Assembly (NCBI GenBank): GCA_947168365.1
Contig: CAMVLO010000021.1
Span: forward strand, 1-58,578
Length of the DNA stretch: 58,578 nt
Direction of reading: 5' to 3'
From: UBA3824 sp017541145
GTDB taxonomy: Bacteria > Bacteroidota > Bacteroidia > Bacteroidales > UBA3824
Shown one piece after another: positions 25,269 through 33,789 of this stretch. The notes beneath the pieces were generated by a model. That model ran no database searches, was not told the DNA's origin, and saw only the letters and a list, made by a program, of their open reading frames with translations. Each line of letters begins with the position of its first letter. The stretch's first letter is position 1. The translations under genes were made by a program, and so were the position numbers.

Positions 25269-26774
25269 TTATTTTTTTTTGCAACAAAATTTATCGAGTT
25301 GATTTTTCCTCTTCAAAAGACGTTGAATAGCGAAACGACCTGTTACCAAAGCGTTTGGCAATCCTCCCGGAGTTTGCAACCATTGTCCCGCAAGAATAAG
25401 ATTATCAAGACCGGGTAATACGCCGGGATGAATTTCTTTCTTGACTTTTGGAGTTTGGATAAATCCCATGTATGAACCTTTGTAAGAGCCGAGATAGCGG
25501 TTGAAACTCTTTGGTGTAACGATTTCCAATACTGACAATTTGCCTTCAAACTGAGGATAGTGTTTTTCAAGACGTTTCATTACTTCTTGAGCGATTTGCA
25601 TTTTCACTTCCTTGTATTTGGCTCTGTCGTTGTTGTAAAGTTCGTCCCAATATTGATATTCATAATCATACTGAACCATAAGAATTTCCAACATGCCTTT
25701 GCCTTGAGGTGTATAATCAGGCTGATCGGCAAAGTTGTTAACAATTACGATTTGATGATTGCGACCTGCTACTTCAAAAGGTTCTGTATTGAATATTTCC
25801 ATCGAGGGAATATCAGATGTAGGGATGTCAACAGCATAATATATATTAACATCGCTAAACACCGGAAATTTATCGGGATTAGCAAAACAATTTTTGAAAT
25901 GGTTGTCCATATATTGTTCACCGATAAGTTTGAACGCAACAGAAATATCTGTTGCAGTAATAATATCTTCCGGCTCAACAGATGTACCGTCTTCAAAATT
26001 AATACGTTTGCATTTAGTACCTTCGATTTCGATATTCTTTGCCTTTTTATTAGTTGAAATTTTACCTCCTAACTGAAGATACTTATCACGCATTCTCAAC
26101 GAAATCATGTCAGAGCCACCTAACGGCAAATCAGCATTTCCGCATGAAAACATCGCATACATATAAAACATCGAGATTGCAAAATATGTATTCGGCACAT
26201 AATTATGTATCAACTGTCTGATAATAGGACTTTTGAAACGGCTTGCATACTCTCCTACCGTAAGTTTTTGATATTTGGCAGCTACCGGAATTGCTTTACG
26301 CATTTTCCAAAGCAGTTTCATATTATCCCAAAATCCCATCTGTTCTTTTGGTTTCAAGGCAGGAAGTTCTATTGACTGAAAATCTTTGATAGCTTTTACA
26401 AGTGCAATAACTTCTTTTTTGTCTTCGGGCGCAATTGCCAAAAGTTCCTCTTTAATTTTGTTTAAATCTCTCCAAGCATGAGCTTTTACATTATCGATAT
26501 CAACTTGTAAGAAAAAATCATGTCTAACAACAGGTTTATCTTTGCCTAACACTCCTACATCTTCCCAAACTTGATAAATTTCTTTATTGGGATTAGTACC
26601 TGTTAACCAATGTACACAATTGTCAATATGATAACCTTTTCGTTTCCAAGATGTACACTGACCGCCAACCACAGAATGACCTTCAAAAATTTCACTCTGT
26701 AATCCGCTCAATTGCGCATATATACCAGCTGCTAATCCGGATACACCTCCTCCAATAATTGCTAAATCCGACAT
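25269..26774 (-). CDS. Phytoene-desaturase-like NAD(P)/FAD oxidoreductase
   Basis: 501 residues. The N-terminal FAD-binding fold is LAIIGGGVSGLAAGIYAQLSGL...IFEGHSVVGGQCTSW, with the conserved YHIDNCVHWLTG continuation typical of CrtI-like amine oxidase/desaturases. The C-terminal FAD motif GLDNLILAGQWLQTPGGLPNALVTGRFAIQRL is also present. In Bacteroidota such genes occur next to a PlsC-like acyltransferase in pigment or unusual-lipid loci. Substrate unknown. No carotenoid synthase genes (crtB/crtE) were seen here, so carotenoid synthesis is not supported. Confidence 0.9.
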   Translation of the reverse strand: MSDLAIIGGGVSGLAAGIYAQLSGLQSEIFEGHSVVGGQCTSWKRKGYHIDNCVHWLTGTNPNKEIYQVWEDVGVLGKDKPVVRHDFFLQVDIDNVKAHAWRDLNKIKEELLAIAPEDKKEVIALVKAIKDFQSIELPALKPKEQMGFWDNMKLLWKMRKAIPVAAKYQKLTVGEYASRFKSPIIRQLIHNYVPNTYFAISMFYMYAMFSCGNADLPLGGSDMISLRMRDKYLQLGGKISTNKKAKNIEIEGTKCKRINFEDGTSVEPEDIITATDISVAFKLIGEQYMDNHFKNCFANPDKFPVFSDVNIYYAVDIPTSDIPSMEIFNTEPFEVAGRNHQIVIVNNFADQPDYTPQGKGMLEILMVQYDYEYQYWDELYNNDRAKYKEVKMQIAQEVMKRLEKHYPQFEGKLSVLEIVTPKSFNRYLGSYKGSYMGFIQTPKVKKEIHPGVLPGLDNLILAGQWLQTPGGLPNALVTGRFAIQRLLKRKNQLDKFCCKKK

Positions 26775-26931
26775 TCTATTATAGTTTATCCTTTTTTAAT
26801 ACACTCGTAACTTATTTAATTTCTGATAATTAGTTTGGTAATAATTTTTAATATTTGGTTTTATGAATTCTAAACTTTCAAAACTACAAATTTATATATT
26901 TTTTTTAAATAATTTCTTAATAACCCAAAAA

Positions 26932-26967
26932 AATAGCGCAAATCAACTATTTATGTGATTTGCGCTA
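26932..26967 (-). terminator. Terminator after the HU-like/SPOR gene
   Basis: A perfect 13-bp stem (26932-26944 with 26955-26967), followed on the - strand by seven T. Confidence 0.9.
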
Positions 26968-27001
26968 TCAATCGTACTAAACAATAATAGGATAAATTTT
27001 A

Positions 27002-28087
27002 TTATTTTGAATTTTTCAAAAGCCACATATCTTCGGCTTGAATACCCTTATCCAATGCTGCTTTGTAAGCATCAACGATTTCTTTCGGGTCGTCGCTGCC
27101 GATGATGATAACACGGTAAAATTCGTTACCTTCAGCTTTGAGAATTTCTTTAGCATTGATTTCACGTTTTACCTTGTTGGCGTTTGCTTTGTCTCTGAAC
27201 GAACCGCCTACCAAGTAATATTTCTTGTATTTGTTACCAAGATATTGTGGTGAAACATTGTTGAAACCTGCTTGTGACAAGATAGCTTCGTCACCGTCAT
27301 CAGAATTTTCATCGATACCGACAGTATTTGGTTCTTCTTCGTTAACAATAGAATCCGGTATTGCAACTTGTACAGTTTCAACAGGTTGCTTTTCACCTCT
27401 CAAATTATCTATCCAAGCCAAGATTCCATCTTTGAATATAAAGAACAGAATTGTAAGAATAGCAAGTATTGGCAACAATACGAGTAATACTTTGAGAAGT
27501 TTATTTGATTTTTTCTTTTCTTGGGTAGTGGTAGTAGTTGTTGTAGTAGTAGTTTTAGTGGTAGAAACTTTGGTGGTAGCTTTTGTATTTTTACCAACCG
27601 AAGTTTTGCCTTTTGTATTGTTTGCAACAGTATTAGAGGTAGCCATTGCAGCAATTCTCTGTTTTTCTTCTACTTGTTCTACTTCTACAGTATCCATTCC
27701 GTAATTGTCGATAGAGAGATTTGACGGAACAGATTGAAGACTAATAGAACCGTCTTCAGCCTTTGACAAAACACCAACTTCATCAATAGTCAAAGATGCC
27801 TTGTCGGCAAATCTAGAATTGGCTTGCGAAATAAATTCATCAATAACAGCCTTAGCAGCATTATCGTCCAAAGCCAATTTGTTTTTCAGATACTCTACAA
27901 GTTTGTTCTCACGGTCATCTGTTTTAGAAGCGTTGAAAGTCACAGACTTAGTAGGAGGATAAATAACACCCGTTTTCTCATCGAGCTGAGCAGCCTGATA
28001 AGAAGTTTCGAATGTGCCGAACCCTGGCACTGTAATGCTGTCATTGGTCAGCAATACATCTTTAAATATAGAAGTTAAACTTGCCAT
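27002..28087 (-). CDS. HU-like (CCDC81-type) and SPOR domain membrane protein
   Basis: 361 residues. Residues 1-120 form two HU/IHF-like repeats of the prokaryotic CCDC81 type (ITVPGFGTFETSYQ...). A Thr-rich low-complexity stretch (about 170-190, more than ten Thr), a membrane helix (about 197-219) and an acidic periplasmic linker follow. The C-terminal SPOR domain (about 285-361) has YYLVGGSFRDKANANKVKREI and the FYRVIIIGSDD block. SPOR domains bind denuded septal peptidoglycan, so the protein could link a cytoplasmic HU-like module to the division site. This architecture is common in Bacteroidota. Confidence 0.9.
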   Translation of the reverse strand: MASLTSIFKDVLLTNDSITVPGFGTFETSYQAAQLDEKTGVIYPPTKSVTFNASKTDDRENKLVEYLKNKLALDDNAAKAVIDEFISQANSRFADKASLTIDEVGVLSKAEDGSISLQSVPSNLSIDNYGMDTVEVEQVEEKQRIAAMATSNTVANNTKGKTSVGKNTKATTKVSTTKTTTTTTTTTTQEKKKSNKLLKVLLVLLPILAILTILFFIFKDGILAWIDNLRGEKQPVETVQVAIPDSIVNEEEPNTVGIDENSDDGDEAILSQAGFNNVSPQYLGNKYKKYYLVGGSFRDKANANKVKREINAKEILKAEGNEFYRVIIIGSDDPKEIVDAYKAALDKGIQAEDMWLLKNSK

Positions 28088-28206
28088 AATCTATTTATGT
28101 ATTATTCACGTAGTTTGGTTGAACATCTTGCAGCCTTGGGCGCAAAATTTCAGAAAGCAAATATAAAATATTTTTAAATCATATAAAAGAACTCAGCGTT
28201 TTTTTT

Positions 28207-28214
28207 TAACTTTG
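28207..28214 (+). promoter_or_regulatory. Possible -7 box for galE
   Basis: TAACTTTG fits TAnnTTTG and lies 45 bases before the galE start. No clear TTTG is seen at the -33 distance. Confidence 0.4.
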
Positions 28215-28258
28215 AACCGTAATTTTTGTGCAAATCGTTTTAACATACACTATAAACT

Positions 28259-29284
28259 ATGAAAAAGATCTTAGTAACAGGTGGAACCGGATTTATTGGA
28301 TCTCACACCACAGTAGAACTTCAACAAAAGGGTTATGAAGTTGTAATTGTTGACAACCTTAGCAATTCTTCTGAAGATGTAATTGACAACATCACCAAAA
28401 TCACAGGCATAAAACCAACTTTTGGAAAAGTAGACGTAGCAGATAAACAGCAACTTTTCGATTTCTTGAAAAAAAATCAAGGTATTCAGTCAATCATCCA
28501 CTTTGCCGCATCAAAAGCTGTAGGTGAATCGGTACAAGTTCCGTTGAAATATTACAGAAACAATATCAACGGTCTTATCAACATCCTTGAAGCAATGAAA
28601 GAATTCAATATTCCAAATCTTGTATTCTCTTCATCATGCACAGTTTACGGTCAACCGGAAAAACTTCCTGTAACAGAACAATCTCCGATACAAGAGGCAC
28701 TTTCTCCATACGGCAACACCAAACAAATCAACGAAGAAATCATCCGCGATTTTGTAAAAGTAAATCCGGAACTTCACGCCATTGCATTAAGATATTTCAA
28801 TCCGGTAGGCGCACATCCAAGTTCATTAATCGGTGAATTGCCATTGGGTGTACCGGCAAACCTCGTACCATACATCACACAGACAGCAGCCGGCATCCGC
28901 GAATGTCTCAGCGTATTCGGCAACGATTACGACACTCCTGACGGCACTCCTATCCGCGATTATATCGATATTATCGACCTCGCAGATGCTCACATCGCAG
29001 CTGTACAACGTATGGAAAACAACAAACAGAAGAAACAACTCGAATTTTTCAATATCGGTACAGGCAACGGACTTTCTGTACTTCAATTGATTAACGCATT
29101 TGAAAAAGCTACCGGCGTAAAACTCAACTACAAAATAGTTGGTCGTCGCGAAGGTGATATCGAAAAAATTTGGGCTGACACAAAATTTGCTAACGAAGAA
29201 CTCGGTTGGAAAGCTGTTGCACCTATCGAACAAACAATGCTTAATGCATGGAACTGGCAAAAACACGTTTCCGGCATCAAATAA
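28259..29284 (+). CDS. galE: UDP-glucose 4-epimerase
   Basis: 341 residues, an extended SDR enzyme that interconverts UDP-glucose and UDP-galactose. NAD motif GGTGFIGSHT at residues 8-17, the VDNLSNSSEDVI block, the catalytic S-x24-YxxxK type sequence (SSSCTVYGQP and SPYGNTKQINEEI), and RYFNPVGAHPSSLIGE are diagnostic. It supplies galactose units for surface glycans. Monocistronic, with its own terminator. Confidence 0.96.
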   Translation: MKKILVTGGTGFIGSHTTVELQQKGYEVVIVDNLSNSSEDVIDNITKITGIKPTFGKVDVADKQQLFDFLKKNQGIQSIIHFAASKAVGESVQVPLKYYRNNINGLINILEAMKEFNIPNLVFSSSCTVYGQPEKLPVTEQSPIQEALSPYGNTKQINEEIIRDFVKVNPELHAIALRYFNPVGAHPSSLIGELPLGVPANLVPYITQTAAGIRECLSVFGNDYDTPDGTPIRDYIDIIDLADAHIAAVQRMENNKQKKQLEFFNIGTGNGLSVLQLINAFEKATGVKLNYKIVGRREGDIEKIWADTKFANEELGWKAVAPIEQTMLNAWNWQKHVSGIK

Positions 29285-29316
29285 TTTTTATTCTGAAGAA
29301 TAAAACATCAAATATT

Positions 29317-29352
29317 AAGTGTGTTCCGAAATTCTTCGGGACACACTTTTTT
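29317..29352 (+). terminator. Terminator after galE
   Basis: AAGTGTGTTCCGAA pairs with TTCGGGACACACTT (13-14 bp with one G-U) and is followed by T6. Confidence 0.9.
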
Positions 29353-29390
29353 GTTTATATTCACAACATAAATATCATTATTACAATATC

Positions 29391-29708
29391 TTACAAAAGT
29401 TATCCACTATTTATGTAAATTACGATGCTTACATGTAGAAATTGTTGATTCATGATTTCTCATCTATTTTTACATCAATACATCTTTATTTTTACTAAAA
29501 AGAATTAAATTCACAACACAAAAATCTATTCTACAACAATTTACAGAAGTTATCCACAAAATATAATTCATAGAAAAAGTTATCAACAATCAAAGAAACA
29601 TAATCTGACTTGATTACTTTACCAACAGTAAATTATACAGCAACAATCAAATCCTATTATCAACATCATATAATTTTAAATTTCAACGAATTACAGAAGT
29701 TATCAACA
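29391..29708 (+). other. Cluster of DnaA-box-like sites: candidate replication origin
   Basis: Five 9-mers in the same orientation: TTATCCACT at 29400, TTATCCACA at 29540 (the perfect consensus), and TTATCAACA at 29580, 29657 and 29700. Three of them lie in longer direct repeats of the form TTACARAAGTTATCMAC starting at 29391, 29531 and 29691. The surrounding stretch (29353-29920) is very AT-rich and holds no gene. DnaA-box clusters beside AT-rich DNA are the basic layout of bacterial oriC. dnaA itself is not in the window, which is not unusual in this phylum. Confidence 0.5.
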
Positions 29709-29924
29709 AGATGATTACTCAGAAAAAACGGAGATTGTAAACGGAATCAAAGTTTTACGACTGACATCTTTTTTTTTATCTGATTGTATTTATAATTCAT
29801 TACAAAAGGAATACATAAGAAAAAGTGCAAGAATTATTAATTTCAAGAAAAGAAGTCAACAATATATAAAAAAAATTCCGGAACATCCTAACAACGCTCC
29901 GGAACGACATGACAAAATTTGATG

Positions 29925-29998
29925 CTCTCCAACGTGGACTTGAACCACGGACCCTCTGATTAACAGTCAGATGCTCTAACCAACTGAGCTATTGGAGA
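29925..29998 (-). tRNA. tRNA-Asn (GTT), copy 3
   Basis: A 74-nt cloverleaf with anticodon loop CTGTTAA; the acceptor stem TCTCCAA/TTGGAGA is fully paired, the discriminator base is G, and no CCA is encoded. Identical to the two copies to its right. Confidence 0.97.
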
Positions 29999-30054
29999 TT
30001 ATTATACCCTTAAAACTTTATAAATTAATAAAAAGTCAAATCATGAAAAAAAAG

Positions 30055-30128
30055 CTCTCCAACGTGGACTTGAACCACGGACCCTCTGATTAACAGTCAG
30101 ATGCTCTAACCAACTGAGCTATTGGAGA
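30055..30128 (-). tRNA. tRNA-Asn (GTT), copy 2
   Basis: Identical in all 74 bases to the other two copies; middle unit of the 130-bp tandem repeat. Confidence 0.97.
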
Positions 30129-30184
30129 TTATTATACCCTTAAAACTTTATAAATTAATAAAAAGTCAAATCATGAAAAAAAAG

Positions 30185-30258
30185 CTCTCCAACGTGGACT
30201 TGAACCACGGACCCTCTGATTAACAGTCAGATGCTCTAACCAACTGAGCTATTGGAGA
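30185..30258 (-). tRNA. tRNA-Asn (GTT), copy 1
   Basis: First copy in the direction of transcription (- strand), identical to the others. The promoter for the array should lie to its right, before 30340. Confidence 0.97.
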
Positions 30259-30338
30259 ATTTAATGTTTTTAGTAAGAACCTCGGGTTTTTCCCTTTTTG
30301 CGATGCAAAGATAGAGAGGATTTTCCAAAAAAAAAAAT

Positions 30339-30346
30339 TATATTTG
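30339..30346 (+). promoter_or_regulatory. Possible -7 box for the PfkB kinase gene
   Basis: TATATTTG fits the TAnnTTTG element, 45 bases before the chosen ATG. A start codon at 30344 would overlap it, which supports starting at 30392. Confidence 0.45.
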
Positions 30347-30391
30347 CAAAAAATTTCAAAAATTTTCAAACTTTTTTATAAACCATTAAAA

Positions 30392-31312
30392 ATGAATGAA
30401 TTAGTAGTAGCAGGAAGTTTGGCTTTTGACGCCATTGAAACTCCTTTTGGAAAGACTGACAAGATAATTGGCGGCGCTTCTCCTTATATCTCGTTGGCAG
30501 CCAGTCGTTTAGGAGTTAAGCCCAGACTTGTATCAGTTGTGGGTAATGATTTCACCCCTGAATTTTTCGACATCCTTCATCGTAACGGTGTTGATACAGA
30601 AGGAGTTAAGGTTGACAATAATCAGAAAACGATGTTCTGGGCGGGCAAATATAACAAGGACATGAACGAAAGAACTACGTTAAAAACGGAATTAAATTGC
30701 TTCGAAACCTTCAATCCAACCGTTCCTGAATCATACAAAAACGCAAAAGTTTTGATGCTCGGCAACATCACACCGACAATTCAGAGTGCAATTATCAAAC
30801 AATTTTCGAAAAGACCGGATTTAATTGTTTTGGACACAATGAATTTTTGGATGGAAAGAACACCCAAAGAATTGGAAGAAACAATCTCAATGGTAGATGT
30901 TTTAACAATCAACGACGAAGAAGCAAGACAACTTTCAGGCGAATTTGTATTGTTGAAAGCCGCTAAAAAGATTTTGGCGAAGGGCTTAAAATACCTTATT
31001 ATTAAGAAAGGTGACAACGGTGCGTTGGTATTTTCAGCAGACGGCAATTATTTCTCGGCTCCGGCTTTGATTTTGGATACAGTAGTAGATCCAACCGGCT
31101 GTGGAGACAGTTTTGCAGGCGGTTTCTGCGGTTATGTTGCAGCAAAAGGCAAAACAGATTTTGAAACAATTAAAGCAGCAGTAATTGCAGGTTCAGTAAT
31201 GGGAAGTTTCTGTTGTGAAAAATTCGGTACAGAAAATCTTCAAAATCTCACCGACCAAGATATCGCAGAAAGAGTTAAACAATTTGAAAAAATCACAAGT
31301 TTTAAATTCTAA
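30392..31312 (+). CDS. PfkB-family sugar kinase
   Basis: 306 residues from ATG 30392 (MNELVVAGSLAFDAIETP). Ribokinase fold: N-terminal GGASPYISLAASRLG substrate region, and the anion-hole/catalytic motif DPTGCGDSFAGGFCGY near residues 246-261, where the usual GAGD is GCGD. The final Asp is the catalytic base. It phosphorylates a sugar or nucleoside; the substrate cannot be assigned. Many Bacteroidota annotate this orthologue simply as PfkB carbohydrate kinase. It converges on fcl with a shared terminator. Confidence 0.92.
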   Translation: MNELVVAGSLAFDAIETPFGKTDKIIGGASPYISLAASRLGVKPRLVSVVGNDFTPEFFDILHRNGVDTEGVKVDNNQKTMFWAGKYNKDMNERTTLKTELNCFETFNPTVPESYKNAKVLMLGNITPTIQSAIIKQFSKRPDLIVLDTMNFWMERTPKELEETISMVDVLTINDEEARQLSGEFVLLKAAKKILAKGLKYLIIKKGDNGALVFSADGNYFSAPALILDTVVDPTGCGDSFAGGFCGYVAAKGKTDFETIKAAVIAGSVMGSFCCEKFGTENLQNLTDQDIAERVKQFEKITSFKF

Positions 31313-31344
31313 ATTTTTGCAAATTGTTTCATTAACAATCATAA

Positions 31345-31385
31345 AAAATCCGCAGTGAAAATTGAATTTCGCCGCGGATTTTTAT
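31345..31385. terminator. Terminator between the PfkB kinase and fcl genes
   Basis: A 9-bp outer stem AAAATCCGC / GCGGATTTT plus inner pairs; A- and T-runs on both sides suit both convergent genes. Confidence 0.85.
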
Positions 31386-31406
31386 TTTATACTTTTTTTC
31401 AAAAAA

Positions 31407-32534
31407 TTATTTAGGTTGATCGTTAAGATAATTATTGTAACTCATCTTAACACCGTCGCAAAGTTCGATTTTGTATTTGAAACCAAGACTTTCGAGCTTT
31501 GATACATCGAGAAGTTTCTGAGGTGTACCGTTTGGTTTGTCAGAATTCCAAACAACGTTGCCGCCAAAACCTACAGTTTCTTTTACCATCTGAGCCAATT
31601 CTCTGATGTATAATTCTTTGCCGGTACCAATATTAATATGTGTATTTCTGATTTCTTTCTTTATATAAGGTACAGTAAAATCAGTTACATCAAATTGTTT
31701 TTTAAGGATATCAGCAAAATCAACATTTTCCATAAGGAAAACACATGCATCAGCCAAATCGTCGGAATGTAAAAATTCACGTTTAGGAGAACCGTCGCCC
31801 CAAAGCTCTACTGTAGCATCTTTACCAAGTCCGGAAATACCGTACTTCTTTATGATTGCAAGTTGTTCTTCTTGAGAATTTGCTCCGGAAATACCTTCTA
31901 TCGGTCTACGGTTGAGATCCAACTTTATTGATTCAAAATCATGATTTTCCAAACATTTTGCGAGATGAAATTTTCTAATCATCGCCGGCAAAACGTGCGA
32001 AGTTTCAAGATTGTAATTATCATTCGGACCATAAAGATTGGTTGGCATTACGGAAATAAAATTGGTACCGTATTGCAAATTGTAACTTTCACAAAGTTTG
32101 ATACCTGCTATTTTCGACAATGCATACGGTTCATTTGTGTATTCAAGTTCTGATGTTAAAAGTACATCCTCGTTCATTGGCTGAGGAGGATTTTTCGGAT
32201 AAATACAGCTTGAACCCAAGAACAACAATTTTTTTGCACCGTATTTATAAGCTGAATTGATGATATTGGCTTCAATCATCAAATTCTGATAAATAAAATC
32301 TGCTCTGTAAGTAAGATTTGCGATAATACCTCCAACATGAGCTGCCGACTGGAATACATATTCCGGACGTTCTTTCTCGAAAAATGCTTCTACAGTTTTG
32401 GTATCAATTAAATCGTACTGAGCATGAGGTGTAAACACCAAATTGTTGTAACCCTTACGTTGCAAAGCACGGCAAATTGCGCTGCCTACAAGACCGCGAT
32501 TGCCGGCTACATATATTTTGGAATCTTTGTTCAT
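31407..32534 (-). CDS. fcl: GDP-L-fucose synthase
   Basis: 375 residues. Converts GDP-4-keto-6-deoxymannose to GDP-L-fucose (epimerisation and NADPH reduction). Rossmann motif GNRGLVGSAI, the SSCIYPKNPPQPMNED segment, YALSK (catalytic Y-x3-K), and MPTNLYGPNDNYNLETSHVLPAMIRKFH are all present. It is about 55 residues longer than the E. coli enzyme, mainly through an insert after the AMIRKFHLAK segment, as seen in other Bacteroidota. It starts 3 bases after gmd. Confidence 0.95.
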   Translation of the reverse strand: MNKDSKIYVAGNRGLVGSAICRALQRKGYNNLVFTPHAQYDLIDTKTVEAFFEKERPEYVFQSAAHVGGIIANLTYRADFIYQNLMIEANIINSAYKYGAKKLLFLGSSCIYPKNPPQPMNEDVLLTSELEYTNEPYALSKIAGIKLCESYNLQYGTNFISVMPTNLYGPNDNYNLETSHVLPAMIRKFHLAKCLENHDFESIKLDLNRRPIEGISGANSQEEQLAIIKKYGISGLGKDATVELWGDGSPKREFLHSDDLADACVFLMENVDFADILKKQFDVTDFTVPYIKKEIRNTHINIGTGKELYIRELAQMVKETVGFGGNVVWNSDKPNGTPQKLLDVSKLESLGFKYKIELCDGVKMSYNNYLNDQPK

Positions 32535-32537
32535 TTT

Positions 32538-33668
32538 CTATTCAAAATAGTTAAGAATTTTGAAACCGCCTTCAGCAAGGTAACGGTCTTTCTTCATAAT
32601 CTTGAGGTCAGACTGAACCATTTCGTGAGCGAGTTTTGCCAAATCATATTCCGGTTTCCAACCGAGAATTGTACGAGCTTTGGTACTGTCACCAATAAGC
32701 AAATCAACTTCTGTAGGACGGAAATATTGAGGATCTACCTTTACCAAAATATCACCGACTTTTACATGTTGTTTGATATCACGATACAACGGATCGTCAG
32801 AAACTGCTGATACAACACCAACTTCGTCAACACCTTCGCCCTTGAATTCAAGTGTAACACCGGTTTCTTTGAATGCCAATGATACAAAATCACGAACTGT
32901 AGTAGTAACACCGGTAGAAACTACAAAATCATCAGGCTGAGAATGCTGAAGAATCATCCACATCGCTTGTACATAATCTTTAGCGTGTCCCCAGTCACGT
33001 TTTGAAGAAAGATTTCCGAGGTAAAGACATTTTTGCATACCAAGTGCAATACGTGAAGCTGCTCTGGTAATCTTTCTTGTAACAAATGTTTCACCTCTGA
33101 TTGGTGACTCATGGTTGAAAAGAATACCGTTAGAAGCAAAAATACCGTAAGCCTCACGATAATTTACCATAATCCAATAAGCATAAAGTTTTGCAACAGC
33201 GTATGGACTGCGAGGATAGAACGGAGTTTTCTCGTTTTGAGGTACTGCCTGTACTTTACCAAACAATTCTGAAGTAGAAGCCTGATAAATACGAGTTTTC
33301 TTTTCCATACCAAGGATTCTGATAGCTTCCAAAAGTCTGAGAGTACCAAGACCATCGGCATTAGCAGTATATTCAGGAGTATCAAAACTTACAGCAACGT
33401 GACTCATTGCTGCCAAGTTGTAAATTTCATCAGGTTGTACTTCCTGAACAATTCTAATCAAGTTCGTAGAATCGGTTAAATCACCGTAATGTAGTTCAAA
33501 ATTACGATTTTCTTCATGTGGGTCTTGATAAAGATGGTCGATACGTTCTGTATTAAAAAGAGAGCTACGGCGTTTGATACCGTGAACTTTGTATCCCTTC
33601 TTTATAAGGAACTCTGCCAAGTAAGCACCATCTTGACCTGTAATACCTGTAATAAGTGCTGTTTTCAT
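32538..33668 (-). CDS. gmd: GDP-mannose 4,6-dehydratase
   Basis: 376 residues. Dehydrates GDP-mannose to GDP-4-keto-6-deoxymannose, the substrate of Fcl. The motifs GITGQDGAYLAEFLIKKGY, the TERIDHLYQD loop, STSELFGKVQ and YAVAKLYAYW (Y-x3-K) are diagnostic. gmd and fcl form a tight operon for GDP-L-fucose, which in gut Bacteroidota decorates capsules and glycoproteins. Confidence 0.97.
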   Translation of the reverse strand: MKTALITGITGQDGAYLAEFLIKKGYKVHGIKRRSSLFNTERIDHLYQDPHEENRNFELHYGDLTDSTNLIRIVQEVQPDEIYNLAAMSHVAVSFDTPEYTANADGLGTLRLLEAIRILGMEKKTRIYQASTSELFGKVQAVPQNEKTPFYPRSPYAVAKLYAYWIMVNYREAYGIFASNGILFNHESPIRGETFVTRKITRAASRIALGMQKCLYLGNLSSKRDWGHAKDYVQAMWMILQHSQPDDFVVSTGVTTTVRDFVSLAFKETGVTLEFKGEGVDEVGVVSAVSDDPLYRDIKQHVKVGDILVKVDPQYFRPTEVDLLIGDSTKARTILGWKPEYDLAKLAHEMVQSDLKIMKKDRYLAEGGFKILNYFE

Positions 33669-33736
33669 TATTTGCTATTTATAAAAATTTTCTGCAAATT
33701 TATATTTTTAAACTTAAAAAGCCAAAAAGAAATTTC

Positions 33737-33744
33737 TATATTTG
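33737..33744 (+). promoter_or_regulatory. -7 box of the ftsX promoter
   Basis: TATATTTG (TAnnTTTG) lies 45 bases before ATG 33790. The upstream ATG at 33742 would overlap it, which supports the shorter ftsX start. Confidence 0.5.
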
Positions 33745-33789
33745 CATTTTGAAATTTTTAAGCTCAATAATCAACAAATCAAATACGTA

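Larger units (their letters stand above)
29925..30258. repeat. Perfect 130-bp tandem repeat carrying three tRNA-Asn genes
   Basis: tRNA starts are exactly 130 bases apart, and the two 56-base spacers (29999-30054 and 30129-30184) are identical. The identity of both genes and spacers indicates a recent tandem expansion or active homogenisation. Confidence 0.95.

Noticed and set aside
25269..26774. Carotenoid phytoene desaturase
   Set aside because: It has the FAD motifs of that family, but no crtB or crtE nearby; the acyltransferase neighbour suggests a different lipid substrate.
27002..28087. Nucleoid protein HU
   Set aside because: Only the N-terminal part is HU-like; the membrane helix and SPOR domain show an envelope protein.
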